From Symbiodinium natans (taxonomy: Eukaryota; Sar; Dinophyceae; Suessiales; Symbiodiniaceae), in the NCBI GenBank assembly GCA_905221605.1, contig CAJNDS010000284.1, forward strand, positions 62,001-126,000: 64,000 nt of DNA, read 5' to 3'. A model generated the notes under the pieces. It was given only the letters and a program-made list of their open reading frames with translations. It searched no databases and was not told where the DNA came from. Below, one piece after another: positions 10,370 through 22,520 of this stretch. Both the position numbers and the translations under genes were made by a program. The first letter of the stretch is position 1, and each line of letters starts with the position of its first letter.

Positions 10370-13190
10370 AAAGTTCTCAGCCGAACACGTTGTCGCTGGA
10401 CTTGCGCAGCGGGGCCTGCTTAGGGTTTAGGGTTTATTGGGTTTAGGGTTTAGGGTTTATAGGGTTTAGGGTTTAGGGTTTAGGGTTTATAGGGTTTAGG
10501 GTTTAGGGTTTAGGGTTTGGGGTTTAGGGTTTAGGGTTTAGGATTTAGGATTTATAGGATTTAGGGTTCAAGGTTCAGGGTTTAAGGTGGCAAACAACTC
10601 CCTGGGGTGCTGGAGATTTGGGGGGGTGCAGGTCAAAAACTTGCAACTTCAACCGCCATACCGCACGCCAAAGCCCTCAAATCCTAAACCCTACACATAC
10701 CCTAAATCCTACACAAACCCTAAAACCCTAAACTCAGAAACCCTAAACCCTAAACCCAACTAAACCCTAAACCCTAAACCCTGAACCCTAAACCCTAAAC
10801 AACCCGAAGCTCCCAACGTTCAAAAGGGTGCAGGGCTCCCTAGAGCCCTGTGCGGGCACAGGCATCAGAGCCGCCTTCTTCATCCTCATAAGCCATAAAC
10901 CCTAAACCCTAAGCCCTAAACCCTAAACCCTAAACCCTAAACCCTAAACCCTAAACCCCTCAACCCCCCTCAACCCTAAACCCTATACCCTGAACCCTCA
11001 ATCCCTAAACCCCCAAAGAACTCAAAGAAACGCAAAGGCCCAAAAGACCCCGAATACCCAAAGAACCCTCCCAGAGCCAAAACGGTACCCCCCCAGGACC
11101 CTAAGGGTTTTGGATTGAGGGTTGAGGTCCCTGGGCTTAGGTTCCCTAAACCCTAAACCCTGAACCCTGAACCCTAAACCCTAAACCCTAAACCCTAAAC
11201 CCTAAACCATGGCATTCCGGCCCGCTGGTTGGAGGAGAAAATGGCCGCCCCGACGACCACCGCGGTGAGCGCCAGCAGCCCGACGGCAAAGACCACAGGC
11301 CTGCATGTGAGGATTTAGGGTTTAGGGTTTAGGGTTTAGGGTTTAGGGTTTAGGGTTTGGGGTTTGGGGTTTGGGGTTTGGGGTTTAGGGTTTAGGGTTT
11401 AGGGTTTAGGGTTTAGGGTTTAGGGTTTAGGGTTTAGGGTTTAGGGTTTAGGGTTTAGGGTTGGGTTTAGGGTTTAGGGTTTAGGGTTTAGGACTCAAGG
11501 TTTGCGGTTTGGGGCAGAGGGTGTTCAGGGATTGAGGGTTTAGGGTTCAGGGTTGGTTCAGGGTTGGTTTAGGGTTTAGGGTTTAGGGTTTAGGGTTTAG
11601 GGTTTAGGGTTTAGGGTTTAGGGTTTAGGGTTTAGGGTGTAGGGTGTAGGGTGTAGGGTGGGGGTTTGAGGGGGGCTTTAGGGTTTTCCTTGAGCTGTGT
11701 TTGTGTGTTCTTGCGTGCTTTGCACTTAAACTTCAGGAGGCTTTCTTGTCTGGGGGGGGACGGGGGGCCCCGAGCTCAAGGGCCTGAACCTCTCAAGCCC
11801 AAACGCCCCGTAAACTCAAACCCGAACCCTAAACCCTAAACCCTAAACCCTAAACCCTAAACCCTAAACCCTAAACCCTAAACCCTAAACCCTAAACCCC
11901 CCCAAAAAAGAATCCCTTGAACCCCTTAACCCCTTCAACCACCCTCAACCCGCGAACACGGCCGTCGCAGACCTGGACCACCGACTCTGCCTTAGCTTTG
12001 CGGACTGGTCAACGGAAGCTTCTCACTTTTAGGGCTTAGGGCCCAGGTATGAGGATGCTTAGGGTTTGGGGTTTAGGGTTAGGGTTTAAGGTTTAGGGTC
12101 TAGGGTCTAGGGTCTAGGGTTTAGGGTTTAGGGTTTAGGGTTTAGGGTTTAGGGTTTAGGGTTTAGGGTTTAGGGTTTAGGGTTTAGGGTTTAGGGTTTA
12201 GGGTTTAGGGTTTAGGGTTTATGGTTTAGGGGTTTAGGGTTTAGGGTTTAGGGTTTAGGGTTTAGGGTTTAGGGTTTAGGGTTTAGGGTTTAGGGTTTAG
12301 GGTTTAGGGTTTAGGGTGGGGGTTCAGGGTTTCAGGCTTTTAGGGTCTTGGGTTCTTGGGGCTGTAGCATCACCGGTGTATTCCAGCTGAGCTCTCTGCT
12401 GCTTCTGCTCTCCTCGCAGCATGGTGTGCGTCTCAGACATTGACTCCATGTCATAGATCTCCTGTCCCAGAACTTAAGGGGTATAAGGAGGGCCCCCTAG
12501 AAGGGACCCTAATTCTTATTCCCCTAACCCCTTAGGCCCCTTACAAGGGGAGAACCCCAAATCCTCAAGCCGAAACCCTTAAACCCTTAAGCCCTTACAC
12601 CCTAAAAACCCTGAACCCACCGACCCAACCCTTAAATTCTGAAAAAACACAAAAAACCTAAACCCCTAACCCCTCTGCACCCTAAAACACTCACTGCCAA
12701 CGAGAAGGCGTTCAGATCTCCACTGGGGGGTTCAGGGTTTAGGGTTCTCTAGGGTTTAGGGTTCAGGGTGTAGGGTGTAGGGTTTAGGGCTCTCTAGGGT
12801 TTAGGGTTTAGGGTGGGGGCGGCGAACCCCGCGTCGGCCAAGGATATCTGCCCTAAACCCTAAGAACCCTAAATCCATTGCCGTAAACCCTAAATCCTAA
12901 ACCCTATGGACTCCGTGAACCCCAAAACCCCCAAACCCTACAGTAGACACCCTAGACACACTGAACACTAAACAAAAACCCTGAACCCGAAACCTCAAGC
13001 CCCTAAGCCCTAGAGCCTTCGCCCTAAACCCCAAACCCCAAACCCTAAACCCTAAACCCCAAACTCTCCTAAACCCTAAACACCCCCAAAGCCCGGGCCT
13101 GGGACTGTTCCAGCTGCCGGGCCATGGCTTCCTAGTTTGGAGGGGCAGGGCGATCGACACGAACTTGAGAGCCTCGAGCGCTGCACGAAA
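10370..13190 (-). CDS. Small membrane protein with one TM helix, exon islands
   Basis: Minus-strand islands are at 13,090-13,190, 12,380-12,465 (GQEIYDMESMSETHTMLRGE, helical and charged), 11,955-12,020 (SVDQSAKLRQSRWSRSATAV), 11,215-11,310 (RPVVFAVGLLALTAVVVGAA, a clear TM helix), 10,835-10,890 (acidic), and 10,373-10,425 (KQAPLRKSSDNVFG, then an in-frame TGA). A helical segment followed by a basic patch and a TM anchor would suit a tail-anchored or SNARE-like protein, but no family signature is clear, so I give no function. The TGA may be the true stop or intron read-through; in the latter case this would be the 5' part of the coiled-coil gene to its left. All gaps are telomeric repeats or inverted-repeat insertions. 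Confidence 0.35.
12075..12315 (+). repeat. Long interstitial telomeric array
   Basis: About 240 bp of TTTAGGG with a few TCTAGGG units at its start and two point disruptions, lying between exon islands. Confidence 0.95.
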
Positions 13191-13557
13191 ACAGGTTTAG
13201 GGTTTGGGGTTGAGGGTTTAGGGTTTAGGGTTGAGGGTTTAGGGTTTAGGGTTTAGGGTGGCATACTTGGACCCTCAAGGAAGTAGCCCTACGAGGTTTC
13301 CCTTTATATACTCCAAGTATGGCCCTAACATCCCCTTATAGGGACCCCAAAGCCCAAAGGTACAACCTTAGGGGTCTAAGGTGCATCTCGTGAGTTCTTC
13401 GGGTTTAGGCGCGAAGGGTTTTCGGGTGAGGGTTTAGGGTTGAGGGTTCAAGGGGTAGGCTGCTCGCACTCTGGGCTGGTGTAGAGGCTTAGGCAGCCAG
13501 GGCAAATACATAGATGGAAGGCAGCGCTCACGCCTTCTGGGAGGTTCCCTACATTAG

Positions 13558-13576
13558 TGTATATATATATATATAT

Positions 13577-13623
<47 letters not shown>

Positions 13624-13624
13624 C
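13558..13624 (+). repeat. (TA)n then (GAAA)n microsatellite
   Basis: A TA dinucleotide run is directly followed by about a dozen AAAG tetranucleotides. Confidence 0.95.
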
Positions 13625-13782
13625 AGAAATGAAGAAGTAAAGAAAGAGAGAGGGTACCCACAAAAAAAAGGCCCCGAGTTTGGAGACCCCCTTTTTCGCA
13701 GAAAAGGAGGGCTAACACTCCGCTACCCGAAGTGGCCGAGACATCCTAAATCATAAGCGGTCGTGCGTTGTGAAGCATCTTG

Positions 13783-13881
13783 GGGTAGCTTCATGGCCCC
13801 TCAGTATGGGCCCTTAAAAGGGGACTCCCCCCCTTTTCTACCCCTTTTCATACCCTAGATTAAGGGCCCATGAAACTACCC
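13783..13881. mobile_element. Family IV inverted-repeat element
   Basis: Ends GGGTAGCTTCATGGCCCC and GGGCCCATGAAACTACCC form an inverted repeat of about 18 bp with two mismatches. Related to the element at 21.06 kb. Confidence 0.7.
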
Positions 13882-14353
13882 TTAGAAAGCAAGCAGAAGG
13901 CGCATCGCACCATCCCTTCCACTGATGCAGAGTGATAAAGGAACCTAACCAATAAATTCTGAACATTACTCCCTAGCTTGCACCGAACACAAACACCCAA
14001 AGGGCGTTAGTCCGCTAGTCTAGGGGTGCCTTCTTGGGGCCCTTATTATAAGGGCCCATATGGTCGGTTCCTTTATGACAGGAAGATTGGGGCGCGCGTC
14101 GTGTTCCACGACCCGGGCCCAGCGTGCGGGAAAACAACCAAACCACCCTCATTTGAGGGGGAGGATATCGGGTTTCGGGTTGAGGGTTTAGGGTTTCGGG
14201 CTTCGGGTTAGGGTTTAGGGTTTTGGGTTTAGGGCTTGGGGCTTCGGATTTCGGGTTTCGGGTCCAGGGCTTGGGGGGGCCCTTCAGGGAAAGTCCTCCG
14301 AACTCAGAGGGGAATCCGGGTTAGGGGCTCCGAAACGCACGTGACCTCGTCCT

Positions 14354-17300
14354 TCAGCACGACTTTTCCTTGGCTGCAGCTGGGCACTCGGCCTTACACT
14401 TCACCTTGCAGAAGTACCGGGCCCATTAAAACCACCCCTAACCCTAAACCCTAAACCCTAAACCCTGAACCCTAAATCCTAAACCCTAAACCCTAAACCC
14501 TAAACCCTGAACCCTAAACCCTAAACCCTAAACCCTAAACCCAACCGCCGAGCTTCGGTCTTTCAGAAGCAGCTGCAGCTTGAGGCCGGCTTCCGCTAGC
14601 TCCGTGGCTTGCAGCTTCTCGGAGGCCTCCCGTTGTAGGGTTTAGGGTTTAGGGTTTAGGGTATAGGGTTTGGGGTTGAGGGTTTAGGGTTTAGGGTTTA
14701 GGGTTTAGGGTTTAGGGTTTAGGGTTTAGGGTTTAGGGTTTAGGGTTTAGGGTTTAGGGTTTAGGGTTTAGGGCTCAGGCCTGAGGGCTTAGTAACCGCA
14801 GATTCCCTACTACTCCCCACTACTCCCTAAGGGTCCCGAAGCTTCCCTGAGGTTCCCTAGGTACCTATCCCCCTGGAACCCCCTCCCTTAAGAACCCCAT
14901 AGGGTTTTCGGGGTTCATGCGGGGTTTGGGTCTGGGTTTGGGGTTTGGGGTTGCCCCCCCCCCCCCCCCCCTCCTAAACCCTAAACCCTAAACCCTAAAC
15001 CCTAAACCCTAAACCCTAAACCCTAAACCCTAAACCCTAAACCCTAAACCCGAAAAAACAGCAGCAGGGTTGGGGAGTTTTGAGGGCTTGTGGGCTTGAC
15101 GGGTTCAAGGTCTCAGGATCCACCCGCAAACCTCCAAACCCCAAACCCTAACCCTAAACCTTAAACCCCAAACCCCAAACCCTAACCCTAAACCCTAAAC
15201 CCTAAACCCTAAACCCTAAACCCTAAACCCTAAACCCTAAACCCTCAACCCTCAACCCTCAACCCTCAACCCTTGCCTGAATAGAGAGCCGGAGGGCGAT
15301 AACGGTCAGGAGCTGCTGGTAGGAGTCCTCCAGGATTTGTGACTGTCTTGTGGTGGGGGTTTAGGGTTTAGGGTTTAGGGTTTAGGGTTTAGGGTTTAGG
15401 GTTTAGGGTTTAGGGTTTCGGGCTTGGGGAGCTTGGGGTTTAGGGTTTACGGTTTGAGGTTTTGAGCTAGGGCTTGTGGCTCTTTCAAATCGAAAGGCTT
15501 AGGTTTATGGTCAAACTCTATAGCCTCAACAAACCCAAACCTAAACTCCAAAGACCAGCACTTGGGATGTCCCTCCCCACTTATACTAGCAGGCCTTGAT
15601 TGGGATTATAAAAGGGTGTACTATACTCCTTACTCAGGACTGTGAGTACAAGGGGGAACATCCCAACCCTAAGCCCTAAACCCTAAACCCTTAACCCCAA
15701 ACCCCAAACCCTAAACCCTAAACCCTAAGCCCTAAACCCTCCTTCATTGCTTCCCTGCAAGGTCCTGGACATCCTCCAGCGTCTGCGGCGACAGCAAGTG
15801 GGAGCCCGACATGAGCCTGTCCAGGGTTCAGGGTTTGGGGTTTAGGGTTTAGGGTTTAGGGTTTAGGGTTGTTTAGGGTTTCGGGTTTAGGGTTAAGGGT
15901 TTAGGGTTTGGCGTTTAGGGTTTAGGGTTGTTCAGGGTTTAGGGTTTAAAATTTAGGCCTTTTCGCGGCCCTTCTTGGCGCGCGCGTGCGCGCACGCGGG
16001 AGGGGGGGGGGGTGGGGGTTGTTCTCCGGCCTGGGCCCTATCAAACCCTATCAAGCACTGCAAACCCCCAAGACCCTCAAGACCCTAACCCTAAACCCTA
16101 AACCCTAAACCCTAAACCCTAAACCCTAACCCTAAACCCTAAACCCTAAACCCTAAACCCTAAACCCTAAACCCTAAACCCTAAACCCTAAACCCTAAAC
16201 CTACAGGTGGCCCCCCGCCTCCCTGAGGCAAGCTGCGCCCAGTACGCCGGATCTGGGAAAGAAAAGTTCGGGTCGGCAATCAGCGGAACCAAGTTGACAT
16301 CCTCGCGAGCCTTCGTAAGGAACGGTAGGGTTTAGGGTTTAGGGTTTAGGGTTTAGGGTTTAGGGTTTAGGGTTTAGTGTTTAGAGTTTCGGGTTTAGGG
16401 TTTGGGGTTTGGGGTTTGGGGTTTGGGGTTTAGGGTTTAGGGACCACTACCAGTCGCCTGCTGTGGGCTTCTTGAGGCCTACTCTGTTGGCTCCCATGTG
16501 CGCCTTCCTTGTCAGGAACAGCGCGTTGGCCACAAAGGGATCCGCTAAGGTCCCCTGCATTAGCAGCACGACCAGCACCCCCAGCTCTGGAAGCGCGCTC
16601 CTATTTCCTGGGCTATTCCGACATCCTAAACCCTAAACCCTAAACCCTAAACCCTAAACCCTAAACCCAACACGGGGGGGGGGGGGGGGGCAAAAGAAAA
16701 AATAAAAAAAAAACATCCCAAAGTGCCAGTTTCCCAGGATGTCCACCCGCCCCTCGTCCAGAATGTCCACCACCGTTCTCGTGAGGAGGACGAGCTTCCG
16801 TCGCACCAAGAAGCAACAAGTCTGCGCTTCCTGGCGTCCTAAACCCTAAACCCTAAACCCTAAACCCTAAACCCTAGACCCTAAGGTTACGACGGGTTTG
16901 GGGTTTAGGACTTGGGGCTTAGGGCTTCGGAAGCCCAGGGGCACGCGAAGAAAAACTTTCCAAATCAAGACCTGCTTCGTGCTGCCACGACGAGACTAGG
17001 AGGATCTGGGGCTGGCTGTTGGAGATTGAGATGCTCTTCCTATACTCCCCTGAGAACCTTAATAAAAAAATAGTATTTGTAATATCCTCTTGGGTTTTAT
17101 ATAAACCAAAAGACAAGACAATTCCCAAGGGGGATATAGCTTCATCACCGAGACCTTGGAAAAGGCAAAGGTGCCCAGGCGGCAGGCCTCCATGGTGGCT
17201 GACACCACGTTGACTTGGTCCGATTCGCTGGCTGATCGATCCAGCTCCACAACTGGGATGATGTTGTGCTGCAGGTGCGCAATGGCCTTTGCAACAAGGC

Positions 17301-17397
17301 CTTCGGTGACGCCCAGACTCGACAGCAAAGCCTTGTGCGACTCCTTCCAGATGCTCCGCACATGTTCCACAATCCTTGCTTCTGGTTGGGATGGCAT
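14354..17397 (-). CDS. Giant receptor, C-terminal cytosolic region
   Basis: Exon 17,141-17,397 (VTEGLVAKAIAHLQHNIIPV, then QVNVVSATMEACRLGTFAFS) joins exon 16,919-17,039 (SISISNSQPQILLVSSWQHE) after removal of a GC-AG introner (17,040-17,140). Further exons: 16,735-16,835 (RKLVLLTRTVVDILDEGRVD); 16,440-16,620 (ELGVLVVLLMQGTLADPFVA); 16,210-16,325 (VNLVPLIADPNFSFPDPAYW); 15,745-15,825 (LMSGSHLLSPQTLEDVQDLA); 15,280-15,350 (SQILEDSYQQLLTVIALRLS); 14,560-14,637 (REASEKLQATELAEAGLKLQ); 14,354-14,415 (RYFCKVKCKAECPAAAKEKS, then Cys and TGA). The order and spacing of a NFSFPD motif, an LL-VIA helix and an ASEK-L helix resemble the region after TIR in other dinoflagellate TIR proteins as I remember them. 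The final stop is tentative. Confidence 0.55.
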
Positions 17398-20300
17398 CGA
17401 AAATCTAAAGGTTCTATTCCTTATTGACTTTAAGTACCCTTAAAAATGTAAAATGTTACCCCAGCATGGTAAAGAATCAGGTCCGTGTTCAGGGTTTCAC
17501 AATCCTTGCACTTCACTGCAACGATGGGAACCCGCGACTGGATCGCACTCACAAATTCGCCCATGCACCAGGGCCTGGTGAAATACTCTTTCGTGAGAAT
17601 CAAAATCACGTTCTGCGTCTGGTGCGCGACAATGTCAAAGAGCGCGTCCACACTTAGAAGGTCATCTGAGTCCAGGAATATCTTCAACTTCAACCTCTGC
17701 TGAGCTAGCATACACGTCTTGAACCAGCGCGCGAGAGCTGCTGCACTTCCTTTGTGATGGCTGATGAAGACTTGGTACTTCTTGCTGACGAACCATTTGA
17801 GGGAATGGTTCACGACCACACACACGAAGATGCCAAAGGTGGCCAAGAGGTGGAGGGAAATCCAGGTCTGAAGTAAGCCCACGTCCTGTGCCGTCATGAC
17901 CATGAGCAATGAACTGCCGACCACCAAGATGGAAACAGAGACCGACGCCAGCACGTCGATGAGGTTGGCTAGGCTGGTCCGCCAGGGCATGAGCCGCACC
18001 TGGATCGCTAGACCAGCAACCAAGATCACAGCCAGTAGGAGGACCTGGATCGCTTGGTTGTTGGTGAACACCGCTGGCGTGAGTGCAATGAGGAGGTTGC
18101 GCCAGAGGTAGACCACCGCATATGCGTAGGATTCATTAGAGAAGCGATCAAAGGCAAATCGCCACCTCTCCAGGAACACAATTGAGCCAGGGCTTTGGAT
18201 GCGATTTGGGTATACCCACACTGCCCATGACACGGCGGCCAGGGGAGTGATGCTAAACAAGACCAACCCAACTATCGCCAGGATCACCATGACAATGTGC
18301 TCTGGCACCTCCAGGCATATGACCGACCGATATGCCTGAACTGATGAGGATCCATCCGGATTGGCGGCACACTGAAGCGGAAGCACCGCGACACGTGCCG
18401 AGGCAAGATAGAGAATCATCACTACCGCGCCCTGATTACTGAACATACTCGCCCAAGTCGTCTTTCCCAAGGCTAGGCGGATGCGCCCAACTGCGGCCAC
18501 AGCCAGAACGGCAAGTGGAAGCGCCATCAGGCAGGCCAAGTACGAAAGCACCGCATCGTTTTGCTGCAGTACACACCTCGGCTGGCCCTAAACCCTAAAC
18601 CCTAAACCCTAAACCCTAAACCCTAAACCCTAAACCCTAAACCCTAAACCCTAAACCCTAAACCCTCGGCTGGCCCGCAAGTCACTCTGAAAGCATCCCT
18701 CGGGATGTTTCCCCTTCTACTGACAGTCCTTCATCGGGATTCTTACCCGGGGGGAGTACTTATCAGCCCTGAAAACTGTTCGAATAAGGGGGGGAACATC
18801 CCAAAACACTCCTCATAAGATCCGCTTAAACCCAATAAGAGCAAGGGGAAAAAATAAAAAAACACATCAAACACACATCCCTAAACCCTAAACCCTAAAC
18901 CCTAAGCCCTAAACCCTAAACCCTAACCCCAGGTCCTACCGAGACACTCAGTGCCCAGAAGCTCGGGACTGAAACTCAAGAAGCGGAGCGCCCGCAGCAG
19001 GTAGTGAAGGACACCCTCGTGCGCGACGAGCAGGTCGGCAATCGTCCCAAGCGCCTGCGTGGTCGAGTTTAGGGTTTAGGGTTTAGGGTTTAGGGTTTAG
19101 GGTTTAGGGTTTAGGTTTTTTAGGGTTGAGGGTTTAGGGGCCTGCGTGGTCGAGAAGAAGATGGCCACTGTGGCCGTGATGGTCGCAACATCGCTGCTGA
19201 AGATGCTCGTCGTCCTCCAGGGGTTTAGGGCTTAGGGTTCAGGGTTTAGGGTTTAGGGTTTAGGGTTTAGGATTTAAGGTTTAGGGCTTAGGGTCTAGGG
19301 TTTAGGGTTTAGGGGCTACTCGGCCCGGGCCCGCCCAAAGCCCCCAAAAAGCCTGAAATTCTGGGGCGTGGGGGATGTGTTTGGGCGACTTTAAACCCCT
19401 ACAAATCCTCAGCCCTAAGCCTTAAGCCCTAAACCCTAAACCCAAACCCTAAACCCTAAACCCCAGCACACAACCAAACTACCCATGGTGTCCGGCAGCT
19501 TGCAAAGCAAATCCCGCAAGCCGCGAAGCAAAAGGCCAGGAGGAGTGGCAGTCCCTGACCGACCTCAGTCTTTAGGGTGCAGGGTTCAGGGTTCGGGGTT
19601 CAGGGTTCAGGGTTTAGGGTTTAGGGTTTAGGGTTTAGGGCAAGGGGTCGGAGGTTCATGTGGCCTTGTTTTGGGGATGCTGACACACCTAAATTCTTTT
19701 TGTTTAGGGTTTAGGGTTTAGGGTTTAGAGTTTAGGGTTTAGGGCTTAGGGCTTAGGGTTACCTCATTTTTGGGGGGCTTGGGCTTTGGGTTTAATTATT
19801 TCGAACCGATTTCGGGGTTTAGGCGTCAGGTACCCTCTAAACTTCAAAGGCTCTACGCCTAAAAAAACACCTAAACCCCTAAACCCTAAACCCCAAGCCC
19901 TAAACCCTAAACCCTAAACCCTAAACCCTAAACCCTAAACCCTAAACCCTAAACCCTAAACCTAAACCCTAAACATGGGCCAGGCGGCGCCGCATGGGGC
20001 GCAGTGTCCGCGAGAAGCACTCCAGTACCAGCCCCTCACCTCGGACATCTTGCGGCTCATGCCGGACTTCTAGGGCTCAGGGCAGAATATAGGGTTTAGG
20101 GTTTTAGGGTTTAGGGTTTAGGGTTTAGGGTTTAGGGTTTAGGGTTTAGGGTTTAGGGGTTTAGGGGGAACCTCTTACGGCACCCAGGCCCGAAACATGA
20201 GCCAAATGCCAACCCTGTGGCGCAGGCGTCGCAAGCCAGCAGATCCTGCCCTTCGCCGCAGCTGCCGAGGCTATGGCCTTCGGCGCACCTCGAGCTTCCG

Positions 20301-22467
20301 CTGCGAATGCGGGTATGTGGGGTTTTGAGTTTGGGGTTTAGGGTTTAGGGTTTAGGGTTTAGGGTTTAGGGTTTGGGGTTTGGGGTTTAGGGTTTAGGGT
20401 TTAGGATTTGCTTGCAGGTTTTGAACCACAACTGCTGTGGAGCCTGCGGTCGGCGCAGGCAACCATGCGCGGAGTGGCTATCAGCGCCGTGCCGTTGCTG
20501 GAGAGGTGAAACTCCCTCGCATAGTAGCCGGCTGCCTGTTGGGGGAGGCCCATTCCGCCAGGGCACCTGACAACTGCACGGCAGCTGTGGGATTTGGGGC
20601 CGAGGCTACAAGCTGCAGGGTGTATATACATATGGTTAACCCGCCTTATATTAAGCTCTCCAAAAGGGACCATACTTTAGAAGAGTGACCAGGTATAGAT
20701 GTTGGGGTCATCATTGCCATGTAGTATCCCAGAAGGACACCCAATATGGACCCTCACCATTCTGGTCATAAGGAACCCTCACCAATACTTGTGTGTTTCA
20801 TATGTGGGCCGGGATCACCGTTATCATCTGGCTATCCTGATGTTCCGCGCCAGGCACGAAACTCTTGCGGCCTTACAAGGCCTAAAGCAGGGCAAAAGCT
20901 CCACAATGCGCGGCACGCTCCCGAAAAACGCAGGGCCCTCTTGGAGCGCCCATTATTCTCATACGTGCCTGTGAGAGGCCGTTTTGTCTTCAAAACATGC
21001 TATAAGTCTTAGCGGTAGCCCTGGACCCTAAACCCTAAACCCAAACCCTAAACCGTAGTTACATGGTCCCTGAACATGGGCCCTTAAGTGGGAACCCTGA
21101 TATACCTCTTACATACCCTGTGACACCCCGGTCCCGCACTTCAGAACCCTTTAAAGAAGGTACGGGGCCATTTAAAGGGACCATGCAACTACCCTAAACT
21201 AAACCTTAAACCCCAAACCCTACACCCTAAACCCTTAGAGCCCTGCTAGTCTGAGAGACCTATGAAACCCCGAATGCCCGAACCTCTGGAACCGAACCTG
21301 GGCACAAAAGCACTCCACGAAGCCCAAAAGAAATTTAGGGTTTGGGGTTACACTAAACCCGAAACCCAACTAACCCTGAACCCTAAACCCTAAACCCTAA
21401 ACACTAAACCCAACTAACCCTAAACCCTAAACCTAGACCCTAACTTGGAAACCCTTCTTGTGAGGACCGCACCGCAGCCCCTGGCTGCAAGGCTGGCAGA
21501 CGAGTCGGTCTCCCAACAACAGGGCAAAGGTGTCCTAGTCTTTCCCAAGGAAATTTGGGCTTTATGGTTTAGGGTTTAGGGTTTAGGGTTTAGGGTTTAG
21601 GGTTTAGGGTTTAGGGTTTAGGGTTTAGGGTTTAGGGTTGGCAGGGGGCTTGAAGGTTTGTCCTCAGGGCAGATGCAGTCGTCCATGGAAGTGCTGGCGA
21701 GTTCCCGGGTGGTGCTGCCTGCAGGGAGTGACGAGCCCCCAAGCAGAGCACAAGGGTTTAGGGTTTAGGGTTTAGGGTTTAGGGTTTAGGGTTTAGGGTT
21801 TAGGGTTTAGGGTTTAGGGTTTAGGAGCCCTGAACCCTAAACCCCAACTCATGCTAGTCTTTTCTTGCTCCAAAAGCGCTGTCTCCCATGCGCTGCCCAT
21901 GCCTGCGGCTCCTTCCTCGCAGGACTTGCAGGAGGACCTCAGTGAGCCGAAGTTTAGGGCTTAGGGCGGGGGAAACCCTGAACCCTAAACCCTAAACCCT
22001 AAACCCCAAACCCTAAGCCCCAAACCCTAAACCCCCAAACCCCTAAACCCCAAACACGCAAGCCAGGGGACTGCCCATGCTCGCTCTGCCAGGTGCCTCT
22101 TGGGCAGACCGCGCATGCGGTGGCCGAGGTCTCGTTGGAGAAGCTGCCGGGGCTACACGACCTGCACACGCCCGCGCTGTCGCCTGAAAGGGCTAGGGGT
22201 TTAGGGTTTAGGGTTTAGGGTTGAGGGTTGAGGGTTTAGGGCTTAGGGTTTAGGGTTTAGGGCTTAGGGTTTAGGGTTTGGGGTCTAGGGTTTAGGGTTT
22301 AGGGAATAGGGTTTAGGGTTTAGGGTTTAGGGCTAGGGGTGCAGGGGTTTGGCATCCGGGCCACCCCGCACCTTGGAAGGCCCCAAAACCGGAACCTTCA
22401 ACTCCATCCCACCCGCTCCAAACAAAACAAGAAGTGGGTTTAGGGTTTAGGGTTTAGGGTTTAGGGT

Positions 22468-22520
<53 letters not shown>

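Noticed and set aside
18026-18271. Minus-strand 81-residue frame overlapping the TM region
   Set aside because: It is a shifted frame of the TM exon; the longer frame has regular hydrophobic helices and the TIR domain.
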